A stretch of DNA of 51,024 nucleotides from Flavobacteriaceae bacterium (GCA_025800395.1 JAOXRU010000541.1:1-51024); one strand, 5' to 3'. Shown: positions 8,261 to 17,352, counted from the stretch's first letter. A program made the numbers and translations. The notes: a model not told the origin generated them from the sequence alone.

Positions 8261-8340
8261 AACGTGAGTTCGATAGAACTTACGCACACAGTTTATTTTG
8301 ATTTTCTTAGGCTAGGCGTGGCTTTGAAGGGCTATTTATA
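8261..8340 (+). mobile_element. MITE-like element, fragment (copy 2)
   Basis: AACGTGAGTTCGATAGAACT at 8261, followed by CTTAGGCTAGGCGTGGC and TTTGAAGGGCTATTTAT, matches the left half of the complete copy at 49970-50158. A degenerate piece of the opposite half (AGAAAGCCTTATAAAAAG) appears at about 8390-8408 in direct rather than inverted orientation. It sits between the two tRNA-Cys-type genes. Confidence 0.65.
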
Positions 8341-8471
8341 GCTCGAAAAGATCACTACGACGCATAAGGAAAGACAAAATAAATCTATAGAAAGCCTTAT
8401 AAAAAGCGAGAATTTTAGGAAGATGGAAGCTGTTTTTGAAAGGCGTTTGATAATAATAATTTTCTCTAAAA

Positions 8472-8507
8472 AAACTAAACCAAACCATTTCGGGTTTAGT
8501 TTTTTTT
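8472..8507 (+). terminator. Rho-independent terminator upstream of tRNA-Cys
   Basis: AAACTAAACC (8472-8481) pairs with GGGTTTAGTTT (8492-8502), followed by Ts. It would end transcripts from the upstream tRNA-like gene before the second tRNA's own promoter. Confidence 0.6.
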
Positions 8508-8510
8508 GTT

Positions 8511-8518
8511 TAAATTTG
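8511..8518 (+). promoter_or_regulatory. -7 promoter box of tRNA-Cys
   Basis: TAAATTTG, a perfect TAnnTTTG box, ends 10 bases before the tRNA 5' end. Confidence 0.55.
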
Positions 8519-8528
8519 CTGCCCTTAT

Positions 8529-8599
8529 GGCATCGTGGCCGAGTGGCTAGGCAGAGCTCTGCAAAAGCTTGTACAGCGGTTCGAATCCGCTCGATGCCT
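8529..8599 (+). tRNA. tRNA-Cys (GCA)
   Basis: A complete 71-base cloverleaf: acceptor GGCATCG / CGATGCC, D arm GCCG..GGCA, anticodon arm GAGCT-CTGCAAA-AGCTT with anticodon GCA and the expected T33, variable loop, T arm AGCGG-TTCGAAT-CCGCT, discriminator T. Promoter box 8511-8518 and terminator 8601-8632 frame it as a single-gene unit. CCA is not encoded. This is clearly the functional tRNA-Cys of the pair. Confidence 0.95.
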
Positions 8600-8600
8600 C

Positions 8601-8632
8601 AAAAAGCTGTTCCTTTTGGAACGGCTTTTTTT
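8601..8632 (+). terminator. Terminator of tRNA-Cys
   Basis: AAAAAGCTGTTCC-TTTT-GGAACGGCTTTTTTT is a strong hairpin with a four-base loop and a T tract, starting one base after the tRNA. Confidence 0.85.
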
Positions 8633-8732
8633 GTTAATCCATTTCTATTTTGAAATGTCCTTGAAAGAAGGATCAAACCGAAATGTTGTTTTTGGCAAAA
8701 AATCGGGTTCATCTAAACAGGGGATTACTGCT

Positions 8733-9428
8733 TTACTTTACAGGGCTGATTTTGATGGTTTCATCCAACCTATCGCGAAGTTTTTCTTTTTGTTCTGGGA
8801 AAAACCCTTGTACAACCAACAACAGCCCAAAACCGAGTATCATAAGGGCAATGAGGCGTTTGGTTTTAAATATCCTACGTGGAGTGAGTTTGTTTTTTAA
8901 TTTTTTGGACAAAAATATTTTACCCAAATCGGTTACAAAATAGCTTACCAAAATGGTGCCGAGAAAAACAAATACCCCCTGTGGCGTATCGCTGACCGAA
9001 TTGGCGATTACAATAAAGCCCAACCAACCTAACAACACACCAATATTGATAAAATTGAGTAAAAAACCTTTTACAAACAATTGCCCATATTGCTTTTTTT
9101 GCACTTCAACGGCCTCATGATGCTCTCGTAAGATTTGCCGATAAGATGTTTTGGAAGTTTTGAGATAAGACACCAATCCGTAAATCACCAACAACACCCC
9201 GCCACCAATTATAAAATTGGGATCATCCTTGATACGCTCTACCAGCTTATTGGTAGCATAGAAAGCCAATCCTATATATACGATATCTGCCAATACCACC
9301 CCCAAATCGAAGGCAATTGCACTCCGAAATCCTTTTGTAATGCTGGTTTCGATAAGCACAAAAAATACTGGACCAATAGTAAAGGCCAGAATAAATCCTA
9401 AGACACAGGCTGTAAAAATTTCGTGCAT
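8733..9428 (-). CDS. LysE/RhtB-family exporter
   Basis: An inner-membrane efflux protein of 231 residues, the usual length for the LysE superfamily, which exports amino acids and related small molecules. About five to six membrane helices are visible: ACVLGFILAFTIGPVFFVLI (near 6-25, with the conserved GP-F-V motif), SAIAFDLGVVLADIVYIGLA, IIGGGVLLVIYGL, and a C-terminal half with VSYFVTDLG and LIALMILGFGLLLVVQG. A GTG at 9443 would give a longer form, but the promoter box CAAAGTTA (TAACTTTG on the coding strand, 9445-9452) almost touches it, so ATG 9428 is preferred. The substrate cannot be named. Confidence 0.85.
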   Translation of the reverse strand: MHEIFTACVLGFILAFTIGPVFFVLIETSITKGFRSAIAFDLGVVLADIVYIGLAFYATNKLVERIKDDPNFIIGGGVLLVIYGLVSYLKTSKTSYRQILREHHEAVEVQKKQYGQLFVKGFLLNFINIGVLLGWLGFIVIANSVSDTPQGVFVFLGTILVSYFVTDLGKIFLSKKLKNKLTPRRIFKTKRLIALMILGFGLLLVVQGFFPEQKEKLRDRLDETIKISPVK

Positions 9429-9444
9429 AAATGTTGTATCCACG

Positions 9445-9452
9445 CAAAGTTA
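9445..9452 (-). promoter_or_regulatory. -7 promoter box of the LysE-family gene
   Basis: On the minus strand this reads TAACTTTG, a perfect TAnnTTTG, 17 bases before the chosen ATG. It supports the shorter start. Confidence 0.5.
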
Positions 9453-9464
9453 CAAAAAACAGTC

Positions 9465-10151
9465 CTAGTTTTCTATAATTCTTCCGCCTAATATCGTGCG
9501 TTTTTTAAGGGATTTTGGATTGCCATATACATAGATGGTACCACCTGCTTTTGCCTTTACAGACATGTACTCTGAGGCGTACACATAGGCAAAAGCCCCT
9601 GTATTGCAATACACTTTGGCCTGTTCGCTTATACATGCTTGCCCTTTGTAGAAACCTCCTGTATTGGTGTTTATCTCTTGGGTTTTGCTTACCCCTTTTG
9701 TGGTCACCAGGCCACCAGATACACTTTTCACCAATAGTCTCTGAGTATCTACCTCTAGCTCCAAAACTCCAGCTTCTTGGGCCTTGAGCTCCAAATTTAC
9801 GTTGCTACGAATGGGAAACTCGGAATAAATCTTGGCATTCTCATTTACATCTATCACCTCCAAAGGGTATTTATAATGCAATTGAATAAAGGTATTATAC
9901 CCACTAAATGATTTTTTGAATCGCATGCGAATCTTTAGCACGCCTTTTTTGTTTACAAATACCACATCGTCGGCATCCTCGCCGCTGACAATAGCTTTGT
10001 TTTCTTCGGCCGGTATCAGCGTAATCGAAATCCCATCAAAGGCCTTAATCGATTGAAAAGCGCCTAGCTCTGTTGTCACAGTTCCTTGGGAAAAAACGAA
10101 TTTTCCCACCAACAAAAACAATAGCAAAAAAATAGACCTGGGTGTTCTCAT
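9465..10151 (-). CDS. DUF2807 (head GIN domain) secreted protein
   Basis: The 228 residues begin with a signal peptide (MRTPRSIFLLLFLLVGKFVFSQ) followed by a beta-solenoid of the DUF2807/GIN type: repeated short strands such as AFDGISITLIPAE, NVNLELKAQEAGVLEL and VKAKAGGTIYVYGNPKSL, the last being the family's C-terminal signature. Such proteins are exported and common in Bacteroidota; their role is unknown, perhaps autotransporter-like adhesion. A longer frame begins at 10196, but the ATG at 10151 sits exactly at the signal peptide. The stop of RNase R lies 55 bases upstream on the same strand, so the pair is likely co-transcribed. Confidence 0.82.
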   Translation of the reverse strand: MRTPRSIFLLLFLLVGKFVFSQGTVTTELGAFQSIKAFDGISITLIPAEENKAIVSGEDADDVVFVNKKGVLKIRMRFKKSFSGYNTFIQLHYKYPLEVIDVNENAKIYSEFPIRSNVNLELKAQEAGVLELEVDTQRLLVKSVSGGLVTTKGVSKTQEINTNTGGFYKGQACISEQAKVYCNTGAFAYVYASEYMSVKAKAGGTIYVYGNPKSLKKRTILGGRIIEN

Positions 10152-10206
10152 AATTATAATGTTTCTATTTTGTTTATTTATCAAAAACCATTCCATCCTT
10201 TACAGT

Positions 10207-12396
10207 TTATCGATGACCTAAGAGCTCAAAATCTAAATGTCGTTTTATTAAATCGGTGTTTTTTACTCTTACATACACCTCATCTCCCAATTGGTACATA
10301 TTTTTGGTTTGGGATCCAACCAAGGCGTATTGGGATTCGTCATATTCGTAATAATCGTCTTTTATACTGCGTATGCGCACCATGCCTTCACATTTGTTGT
10401 CGATGATTTCCACATAAATTCCCCATTCGGTTACCCCAGAAATAACACCAAGAAAATCTTGATTTCGATGTTCTTCCATATACTTTATCTGCATATATTT
10501 GATAGAAGAACGTTCGGCACTAGCCGCCACCGTTTCCATATGCGAACTGTGTTTGCATTGCTCTTCTAAGATCTCCACCTTGGCACTTTTCTCTTGATCG
10601 AGATAGCGTTGCAGCAAGCGATGTACCAACACATCTGGATAGCGTCGTATCGGAGAAGTAAAATGGGTATAATAGTTAAAAGCCAAACCATAATGCCCAA
10701 TATTTTCGGTAGTATAAGCTGCCTTACTCATCGATCGGATAGCAAGAGTATCTACCATATTCTGCTCTTTGGCACCTTGTACATCGGCCAACAACTTGTT
10801 TAGGGACTGAGAAATACTGCTTTTGCTTTTGAGATTGAGAGATCGTCCAAATCGGGAAATAAGCTGGTTGAATTGCATCAGTTTATCCATGTCTGGTTCG
10901 TCGTGTACCCTATACACAAAAGTAGGCGCTGCTTTTCGTTTGCCTATAAACTCCGCTACTTTTCTATTGGCCAAAAGCATAAATTCTTCTATGAGCTTAT
11001 TGGCGTCTTTGGACTCCTTAAAATACACCCCTAATGGTTCTGCATCTTCATTGAGCTGGAATCGCACCTCTACTTTGTCGAAGGAAATAGCACCTGCATG
11101 CATACGCTTGGTACGCAACTTTTTTGCCAATTCATCGAGTTTTAGCATGGCCTCTTGTATGTCTTGGGATACGGTATATGCACCTTGCGGACGAATAGAG
11201 ATTTCTTTCGGAATATGGTTTTCTCCGGTTTCGATGATATGTTGTGCCTCCTCATAGGCAAATCGTGCATCGGAATAAGTAATGGTTCTACCAAACCACT
11301 GATCGACCACCTCTGCCTTATCGTTGAGTTTAAAAACCGCTGAGAAAGTGTATTTTTCTTCGTTGGGACGTAGCGAACATGCAAAATTGGACAATACCTC
11401 TGGTAACATGGGCACTACCCTATCTACCAAATATACCGATGTCGCCCTTTGGTAGGCCTCTTCGTCTAGTACAGTTCCTGGTTTTACATAGTGAGAAACA
11501 TCGGCTATATGCACTCCCAGTTCAAAGTTTCCGTTTTCCAACTTTCTATAACTCAACGCATCATCAAAATCTTTTGCATCCTTTGGATCTATAGTAAAAG
11601 TAAGGATATCTCGCATATCTCTCCTTTTAGCAATTTCATCGGTCTGTATACTGGTGTCTATATTTTCGGCATATTGTGTAACCTCATACGGAAATTCGTA
11701 AGGCAAGCCATATTCGGCAAGTATAGAATGAATTTCTGTATGGTGCTCCCCTGGTTTTCCCAGTACTTTTATGATGCGTGCATAAGGAGATTGCGCATTT
11801 ACAGGCCAATCGGTAAAACGCAGCAAGACTTTGTCTCCATCTTCTGCATCGGCTATATGTTCTTGGGGAACAAAAAAGTCGACGTACATTTTGAAATCGG
11901 TTGGAACCACAAATGCAAAATTCTTTTTTCGCTGCACTATGCCCACAAATTCGGTTCGTTTGCGCTCCAATATCTGGGTGATTTCTCCCTCCATTTTTCT
12001 ACCCTTTCTACGTCGTGGATATACATATACTTCTACCGTATCGCCATGAAAAGCCTTGTTGATGGATTTGTTGGGCACAAATACATCGTGTTCGAGTTCT
12101 TCGCACACCACATAGGCATTGCCATTGCTCGTTATATCTATGGTGCCCTTAAAATGGTGCTGTCTTGGTATTGCTTGGTATTTGCCTCTGTCGGCTATGG
12201 TTATTTTTTGTTTCGCAGCCAATTCTCCAAGTTTTTTGATCAGTTTGTTGCGATCGTTGGTACTGGTAATTCCTATTTTGGCGGCAATTTGTTTGTAGTT
12301 GAAAGCTTTTTTGGGGTCGTTTTCTAAAACGGAAAAAATCCCTTTAGTTATTTCATAAGAGCGCTGTTTTGAAGCTCTTTTCTTTTTCTTTGACAT
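10207..12396 (-). CDS. rnr: Ribonuclease R
   Basis: A processive 3'-5' exoribonuclease that degrades structured RNA, 729 residues. Layout: a basic N-terminus (MSKKKKRASKQRSYEI) with a winged-helix-like segment, two cold-shock domains (about 80-230), the RNB catalytic domain with FTIDPKDAKDFDDALSY (metal-binding aspartates, near 270-286), VHIADVSHYVKPGT and HFTSPIRRYPDVLVHRLLQ, and a C-terminal S1 domain (VISGVTEWGIYVEI). Family length and order are normal. It likely heads an operon with the DUF2807 gene downstream. Cytosolic; general RNA turnover and rRNA quality control. Confidence 0.95.
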   Translation of the reverse strand: MSKKKKRASKQRSYEITKGIFSVLENDPKKAFNYKQIAAKIGITSTNDRNKLIKKLGELAAKQKITIADRGKYQAIPRQHHFKGTIDITSNGNAYVVCEELEHDVFVPNKSINKAFHGDTVEVYVYPRRRKGRKMEGEITQILERKRTEFVGIVQRKKNFAFVVPTDFKMYVDFFVPQEHIADAEDGDKVLLRFTDWPVNAQSPYARIIKVLGKPGEHHTEIHSILAEYGLPYEFPYEVTQYAENIDTSIQTDEIAKRRDMRDILTFTIDPKDAKDFDDALSYRKLENGNFELGVHIADVSHYVKPGTVLDEEAYQRATSVYLVDRVVPMLPEVLSNFACSLRPNEEKYTFSAVFKLNDKAEVVDQWFGRTITYSDARFAYEEAQHIIETGENHIPKEISIRPQGAYTVSQDIQEAMLKLDELAKKLRTKRMHAGAISFDKVEVRFQLNEDAEPLGVYFKESKDANKLIEEFMLLANRKVAEFIGKRKAAPTFVYRVHDEPDMDKLMQFNQLISRFGRSLNLKSKSSISQSLNKLLADVQGAKEQNMVDTLAIRSMSKAAYTTENIGHYGLAFNYYTHFTSPIRRYPDVLVHRLLQRYLDQEKSAKVEILEEQCKHSSHMETVAASAERSSIKYMQIKYMEEHRNQDFLGVISGVTEWGIYVEIIDNKCEGMVRIRSIKDDYYEYDESQYALVGSQTKNMYQLGDEVYVRVKNTDLIKRHLDFELLGHR

Positions 12397-12533
12397 CGAA
12401 TATGTTTTCTATCTAGTAAAATACGAATTTTAACTGGTATGGATAGAAAATGTTAAAAGTTAAAGTTTTCTTAAAAAAAATGTAACAATATCAAAATTCT
12501 ATCGTCTTTATAAGTAAGTAGTCTTATAAAATC

Positions 12534-12695
12534 ATGAAGCGAAGTTATAAAATAATTTTGGTATTTGTACTCATTTTCCTGCTTGGTATTGGATTTTGGA
12601 TCGGGTATGTGAATTATAGTTATGACAAAAAAGAAGCTTCCAAACCCGCACAAACCGATAGTGCTATGCTCGCTCCAAGGACTTGGAAGGGCTAA
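12534..12695 (+). CDS. Small single-pass membrane protein, unknown
   Basis: A 53-residue frame starting MKRSYKIILVFVLIFLLGIG has a positively charged start, one strong transmembrane helix (about 6-26) and a charged tail with KKEASKPAQTDS. It lies divergent from rnr, in an otherwise non-coding gap. The hydrophobic pattern and codon use look real; no function can be assigned. The gap around it (12397-12826) otherwise shows only the promoter-like TATATTTA at 12807-12814. Confidence 0.5.
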   Translation: MKRSYKIILVFVLIFLLGIGFWIGYVNYSYDKKEASKPAQTDSAMLAPRTWKG

Positions 12696-12832
12696 TAAGG
12701 CTTAGTCTCTGTTATCTTATTTGCTTTTTTATCATCATCCTATTTTTTTTTAGTGTTATTTTTAGATAAAAAAATAAGAGTTACTCGTGTCCTCCAAAAA
12801 CATCCTTATATTTATAGCCTATTCGGTTGTTT

Positions 12833-13276
12833 ATGGCAATTAGTATTGAGATTTTAAAATTTGATGAGCTAGACATCTATAGCTTATATGCGCTACTGCA
12901 ATTGCGCACTGCAGTATTTGTGGTGGAACAAGATTGTATCTATCAGGATTTGGACGGCAAAGATCACAAAGCCATGCATATTCTTGGCAAAAAAGACGGG
13001 AAAATTGTAGCCTATACCCGTTTGTTTGCAGCAGGTGACTATTTTAAAAATCCGAGCATCGGCCGGGTGGTAGTTGCCAAAGACCAACGCATGTATGGCT
13101 ATGGCCAAGACATCATGCGTGCTTCTATTGATTACACAAAAAGGTTGTGGCCAGAAAAACCCATTGAAATATCTGCACAACAGTATTTGCTTAAATTCTA
13201 CAACAGCCTAGGATTTAAAGAAGTAGGCAAGGCATATCTCGAAGATGGGATACCGCATTTGCGAATGCTACTCTAA
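12833..13276 (+). CDS. ElaA-family GNAT acetyltransferase
   Basis: The 147 residues match the ElaA branch of GNAT N-acyltransferases. Visible features: LYALLQLRTAVFVVEQDCIYQDLDGKDHKAMH (the ElaA signature near residues 20-51), ARLFA-type strand YTRLFAAGDYF, the acetyl-CoA loop IGRVVVAKDQRMYGYGQDIM (about 80-100), and the C-terminal FYNSLGFKEVGKAYLEDGIPHL. The natural substrate of the family is not established. ATG 12833 is preferred over TTG 12827. A TAnnTTTA box at 12807-12814 fits a short leader. Confidence 0.88.
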   Translation: MAISIEILKFDELDIYSLYALLQLRTAVFVVEQDCIYQDLDGKDHKAMHILGKKDGKIVAYTRLFAAGDYFKNPSIGRVVVAKDQRMYGYGQDIMRASIDYTKRLWPEKPIEISAQQYLLKFYNSLGFKEVGKAYLEDGIPHLRMLL

Positions 13277-13406
13277 AGGTTTTTGGCTATATTCCATCCA
13301 ACTACGCTATTTTTCTATCCATCTCTAGCTATATGCTATTGGTCGAATCTGTCGTCTTATTTTAGGTATTAAATCGTACATTTTTCCAAAAAGAACTCTA
13401 GCTTAG

Positions 13407-13610
13407 ATGAAAATTCCCAGGAATAAATACTTGCTTTTATTGGCTTTTGGTTTGGTGTTGGTACTAGGGTATCGGCTTACCACCGTACGCCTACATCAGA
13501 TGGATATCCACCAAGAAGACATGGCAGTGATCGAATTGTTTTGGATCATCAATGCTGGATTATACATACTATATTATTACCTCCAAAAACCCATAAAAAA
13601 ACAAAACTAA
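13407..13610 (+). CDS. Small membrane protein with two helices, unknown
   Basis: A 67-residue protein: MKIPRNKYLLLLAFGLVLVL forms a first helix, AVIELFWIINAGLYILYYYL a second, and the tail is lysine-rich. Positive-inside distribution suggests both ends face the cytosol. It likely shares a transcript with the tiny gene that starts 37 bases downstream. No family recognised. Confidence 0.6.
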   Translation: MKIPRNKYLLLLAFGLVLVLGYRLTTVRLHQMDIHQEDMAVIELFWIINAGLYILYYYLQKPIKKQN

Positions 13611-13647
13611 AAACACCTTGCCCAAAGGGTGGACTAAACTTACTTTT

Positions 13648-13755
13648 ATGGATAACAATAAGCCAATCAGTGGCCCCAAATATTTGGCCACAGCATTATT
13701 TGCGATTCTATTGCTCAACATCCTGTTGCAGCATTTTTTTGGCATTTGGCAATAG
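13648..13755 (+). CDS. Tiny single-pass membrane protein, unknown
   Basis: A 35-residue frame from ATG 13648 (MDNNKPISGPKYLATALFAI, then LLLNILLQHFFGIWQ). It has one hydrophobic helix. It lies 37 bases after another small membrane protein and ends five bases before the convergent hydrolase gene. Its compact fit between neighbours and its clear helix support it; function unknown. Confidence 0.45.
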   Translation: MDNNKPISGPKYLATALFAILLLNILLQHFFGIWQ

Positions 13756-13759
13756 TAGC

Positions 13760-14728
13760 TTATTCTTGAGCATGTCCTATAAATGATCGCATCCATCTTA
13801 TAGCGGTTTCTACTACTTTATCGTCTATTTGATAGGCTTCTTTTCCCAATTTTCCTTTTTTTAGATAATGATTGAGCTCATCAAATAGATAACAACTAGC
13901 CAAAGGATGTTCCAAGGCTTCTATTTTGGCCAATACCCGATGGCTGTCTATTTTGTCGTCTTTTTCGCCTAGCAATACCAAAAAGGGCTGTTTCAGTTTG
14001 GCGTATTCGTCTTCTATATCTTCTCGCAACAATTGTCGATACCAATTCCAATAAAACGGGGGCATCATATGCTTCAATCGGTTTTTTTTGAGGTATTGCT
14101 TGGCCTTGAATTCGATGATACTATCTTGGGTGTTTTCTGCTATAATCTTGTTGATAGCCAATACATGTTTTGCTCTTTTTCGCTTGCTATCGCCTCTTCC
14201 TCCAAAGCGAAAAGCGGTTCGGATTCCTGACTGATCTGCCTGATAGGCCAACGCTTCTGCCATATTGGTAGCAGGACAAGCCATAAACACATAGAAATCC
14301 GCTAGATTTTCTTTTTTGAGCGCATTGAGTAACACTATACCTCCCAAACTATGCGCCCAAATGCCCATTTTTTTTCCTTTTAGTTGCTTCTGTTTTTTCA
14401 AATAATCTGCAATGGCCAGAAGTTCTGTGTCCAATCCTTGAGCTCCTCTTGTAAAGGTTCCTGTGGAATTCCCTACTCCCCTATCGTCAAATCGAAAAAC
14501 CCCTATATCTGCTGCTAATAGTTTTTTGGCCAATTTGCTATGTGCGCTACGTTTATCTGGCCCCGAACCAGGCAAAATAAGGATAAAGCTATCCATGTTG
14601 TTCGGTATTTCTAGCTTACCCGAAATCACCACTGAAGCTTGTGGTACGGGTATGAAATGTTCGCTTTCGATTGGTTGTGGATATACAGAAAAACAGCACA
14701 AACCAATCCACAGGCTTTTTAAATACAT
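13760..14728 (-). CDS. Secreted alpha/beta hydrolase
   Basis: A 322-residue hydrolase with a short signal-like N-terminus (MYLKSLWIGLCCFSVYPQ). The oxyanion region is ILPGSGPDKRSAH, followed by IGVFRFDDRGVGNSTG, typical of the YfeW/esterase-like alpha/beta family. The nucleophile is the serine in IWAHSLGGIV, where alanine replaces the common glycine of GxSxG. LLGEKDDKIDSHRV supplies the acid and the LNHYLKKG segment the histidine. Probably an esterase or acyl hydrolase; substrate unknown. A TTG start at 14752 is possible, but ATG 14728 starts at the signal peptide. It stands 119 bases downstream of the S41 gene on the same strand. Confidence 0.82.
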   Translation of the reverse strand: MYLKSLWIGLCCFSVYPQPIESEHFIPVPQASVVISGKLEIPNNMDSFILILPGSGPDKRSAHSKLAKKLLAADIGVFRFDDRGVGNSTGTFTRGAQGLDTELLAIADYLKKQKQLKGKKMGIWAHSLGGIVLLNALKKENLADFYVFMACPATNMAEALAYQADQSGIRTAFRFGGRGDSKRKRAKHVLAINKIIAENTQDSIIEFKAKQYLKKNRLKHMMPPFYWNWYRQLLREDIEDEYAKLKQPFLVLLGEKDDKIDSHRVLAKIEALEHPLASCYLFDELNHYLKKGKLGKEAYQIDDKVVETAIRWMRSFIGHAQE

Positions 14729-14847
14729 CTTTGGTTGTTTTAGTCCTTTCAAAGGAAGCTAATTTGCCAAAGCCTTCAAGCCAACAAAATGCTAAGAAGG
14801 GTTAAAGAATGTTAAGAATAGTAGCCGTCTGGAAGTAATTTTAACAT

Positions 14848-16470
14848 TTACTTTAAAAGCTTACTATACTTCCCACCATCCGCCAACAATGCAGTAGCTT
14901 CTTGTATGGCTACGTCGGCAGTAAGATAATAGGTGTACAATCCTTCTCTGTAGAAATATCTTTTTACCAATTCGTCGTTGATAGCTCTTACAATTTGCGT
15001 TTTGTACCTATCCAAGCCTTCAATTTTGTTTTGCGTTATGGCTGCAAGTAGCTCTTCATACTTTGTATCCAATTGAGGGTTTGCTTCCTTGGCATCTGCT
15101 TCTCTGGCTTTTTCCAAATGTTTCTCGCTTTTGGTTTTATAGGAAAAGGAACTATTGGCTACAAATTCTTTGAATTGGTTGTAGTGGGAATTTTCAAATC
15201 GGTATTGGTGGATGGTTTCAAATTGGTTGTTTTGCACAAATTCGGTTGCAAAATCAAAAATAATCTGATTTCCTTCCAAAGCTTTGAGCAAGGCATTGCT
15301 TTTTAGGGCTTCGACTTCTACATCTGGCAATACGCCACCACCATCGTAAACCTTTCTTCCGTTGCGGGTTTTAAATTCCTCAAAATTCTCGTTGCGTTTG
15401 GCTTTGCCGTCTTTGTCTCTATTCCAATAATCTAAAGACTGTATGCATCTGCCAGAAGGGGTGTAATACCTAGAAATCGTCACCTTCAACTGGGTGCCAT
15501 AAGTGAGTTTCATAGGGCGTTGTACCAATCCTTTTCCAAAGCTTCTCGCTCCCAAAACTACGGCACGATCGAGGTCTTGCAATGCTCCAGACACAATTTC
15601 ACTAGCCGAGGCCGAACGGCCATTTACCATTACTACTAATGGAATGTGGGTGTCTACTGGCTTTTTTCTGGTTTTATAGGTTTTGTTGAATTTTTGCACC
15701 TTGCTCTTGGTGGTTACTATGAGTTCGTCTTTTGGCACAAAAAGATTGCAAACTGCAATGGCCTCAGACAACAATCCTCCAGGGTTGCCTCTCAAATCCA
15801 ATACGATACGACTAGCACCTTGTCCTTTGAGATCGATAAGGGCTTCTTTGGTTTGTTTGCTCGCTTTGCGATTGAAGCGGCTCAGCACAATATAACCTGT
15901 TTGCGCATCTATCAGTTGATAAAACGGTACGGCATCCACCTCAACATCCTCTCTTTTGACGGCAGTAGTTTGGGTTTTTCCAGCTCTTTTGTAAATCAAA
16001 TTTACCGAAGAATTTTTGGCGCCTTTGAGCAGGTCTAAAGCATCTTCCTTAAAATCGGCCACCTTTATTTCTCCTATTTGTATGATCTCATCTCCTGCTT
16101 TCAACCCCGCTTTGTCTGCAGGATAGTCTTTGTAGGGTTCGATCACTACCAACTTGTCTTTATAAGTGCGGATAAGTGCCCCTATGCCAGAATAAGCACC
16201 TCTATTGCGAATCTTGAAGGCCTCCACATCTTGTTCGTTCATAAAAACGGTATACGGATCCAACTCACTCAACATATTCTTGATGGCGGCATCCATCAGT
16301 TCTGCCGGATTGGTCTCATCCACATAGTTCATATTGAGCTCTTTAAACAAGGTGGTGAAAATTTCGATTTGCTTGGCAATTTCGAAAAACCCGCCTTTAA
16401 AACTCGATACCCCCACCAACAAAGCCAAGCTTACTATGGGAATCCAAATGCGTTTTTTTAAATACTTCAT
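14848..16470 (-). CDS. C-terminal processing peptidase, S41 family
   Basis: A 540-residue periplasmic protease. The N-terminal helix (WIPIVSLALLVGVSSF) anchors or exports it. Then come an N-terminal helical domain, a PDZ domain (about 85-165, GIGALIRTYKDKLVVIEPYKDYPADKAG), and the S41 core with LSRFNRKASKQT, LDLRGNPGGLL, and the catalytic serine in VNGRSASASEIVSGAL followed by the lysine in GARSFGKGLVQ. A long C-terminal helical extension (about 370-540) is common in Bacteroidota homologues. It ends an operon with rnpA and the DUF4349 gene and likely trims or degrades envelope proteins. Confidence 0.92.
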   Translation of the reverse strand: MKYLKKRIWIPIVSLALLVGVSSFKGGFFEIAKQIEIFTTLFKELNMNYVDETNPAELMDAAIKNMLSELDPYTVFMNEQDVEAFKIRNRGAYSGIGALIRTYKDKLVVIEPYKDYPADKAGLKAGDEIIQIGEIKVADFKEDALDLLKGAKNSSVNLIYKRAGKTQTTAVKREDVEVDAVPFYQLIDAQTGYIVLSRFNRKASKQTKEALIDLKGQGASRIVLDLRGNPGGLLSEAIAVCNLFVPKDELIVTTKSKVQKFNKTYKTRKKPVDTHIPLVVMVNGRSASASEIVSGALQDLDRAVVLGARSFGKGLVQRPMKLTYGTQLKVTISRYYTPSGRCIQSLDYWNRDKDGKAKRNENFEEFKTRNGRKVYDGGGVLPDVEVEALKSNALLKALEGNQIIFDFATEFVQNNQFETIHQYRFENSHYNQFKEFVANSSFSYKTKSEKHLEKAREADAKEANPQLDTKYEELLAAITQNKIEGLDRYKTQIVRAINDELVKRYFYREGLYTYYLTADVAIQEATALLADGGKYSKLLK

Positions 16471-16510
16471 TGTGCTGTTATTTCAACTACGTACAAATGC
16501 TGTACATTTA

Positions 16511-17347
16511 TTATTTTTTATTTCTTTTTTTCCATTTTCTTCTAAACCACCATACCAATACACCCACCAATAGGAGGAATGGCCAGATATACAATAGCCC
16601 TAAAAAGAAAGACGACAAGGCATTGAAACCACTAGAAATGGCATTACCCATTTTCTTTGCGTAGGACACATGCACTCCAGAACCTTTGGCAAACTCTTGA
16701 TAGAAGCTAATATGTACAGTACTATAACTTACCTGATTGCTCAAATATTTTATGCGGCCTTGTTTTGCCTCAATTTCTTCTCTAATATTGGCCAATTCTC
16801 TTTCAATTTCCAACATTTCCTTTACATTCTTGGCCTTCTTTAGTAACTCCAAATACCGGCTTTCCAAGGCTCTTTTGGCTTTTAGCCTGGCTTCCAAATC
16901 TATAAATTGCTCGCTTACATCTTGGGCACTTATATCTTTGGTATCAAATTGTGCTACTCCATTGGAAATCTCTGCGATGAACTTAGAAAATGCAGCATTC
17001 GGAACCCTAATTGTCATTCTACGCTCCATCCGATACGACAATTTTGTGGTCTTGTCTTGTTGCATATAGCCACCATAGGTTTTTACCGCCTGGGCAATTT
17101 GCGTATAGGTGGTATCCATATGCTGGGATGGAAATTCCAGCGTACTGGTTCTAATGATTTTCTTATCTTTTTTAGGCCCAGCAGCCGTTTTTGCATCAGC
17201 AGGCCCTTCTTCATATTCATGAACTGCGTCCACCATTGCCCTATCTGGCATCTCCATATCGGTGTGGGCGCTTTTGTTTGGAGAATTGGTGTTTTCGCAA
17301 CTGACAACCAATAAGAATACTAAAACCGTAAAAAGTACTTTTTGCAT
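16511..17347 (-). CDS. DUF4349 lipoprotein with coiled coil
   Basis: The 278 residues start with a lipoprotein signal (MQKVLFTVLVFLLVVSC, C17). The DUF4349 domain follows: IIRTSTLEFPSQHMDTTYTQ, a MTIRVPNAAFSKFIAEI strand, FIDLEARLKAKRALE, and a long coiled coil (about 155-210, LLKKAKNVKEMLEIERELAN). A transmembrane helix near residues 242-262 (LSSFFLGLLYIWPFLLLVGV) is followed by a basic end (WWFRRKWKKRNKK). The lipid anchor at one end and a membrane helix at the other suggest an envelope-tethering or sensing role; function unknown. It lies 5 bases after rnpA and 40 before the S41 gene, all one operon. Confidence 0.85.
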   Translation of the reverse strand: MQKVLFTVLVFLLVVSCENTNSPNKSAHTDMEMPDRAMVDAVHEYEEGPADAKTAAGPKKDKKIIRTSTLEFPSQHMDTTYTQIAQAVKTYGGYMQQDKTTKLSYRMERRMTIRVPNAAFSKFIAEISNGVAQFDTKDISAQDVSEQFIDLEARLKAKRALESRYLELLKKAKNVKEMLEIERELANIREEIEAKQGRIKYLSNQVSYSTVHISFYQEFAKGSGVHVSYAKKMGNAISSGFNALSSFFLGLLYIWPFLLLVGVLVWWFRRKWKKRNKK

Positions 17348-17352
17348 CTTCT

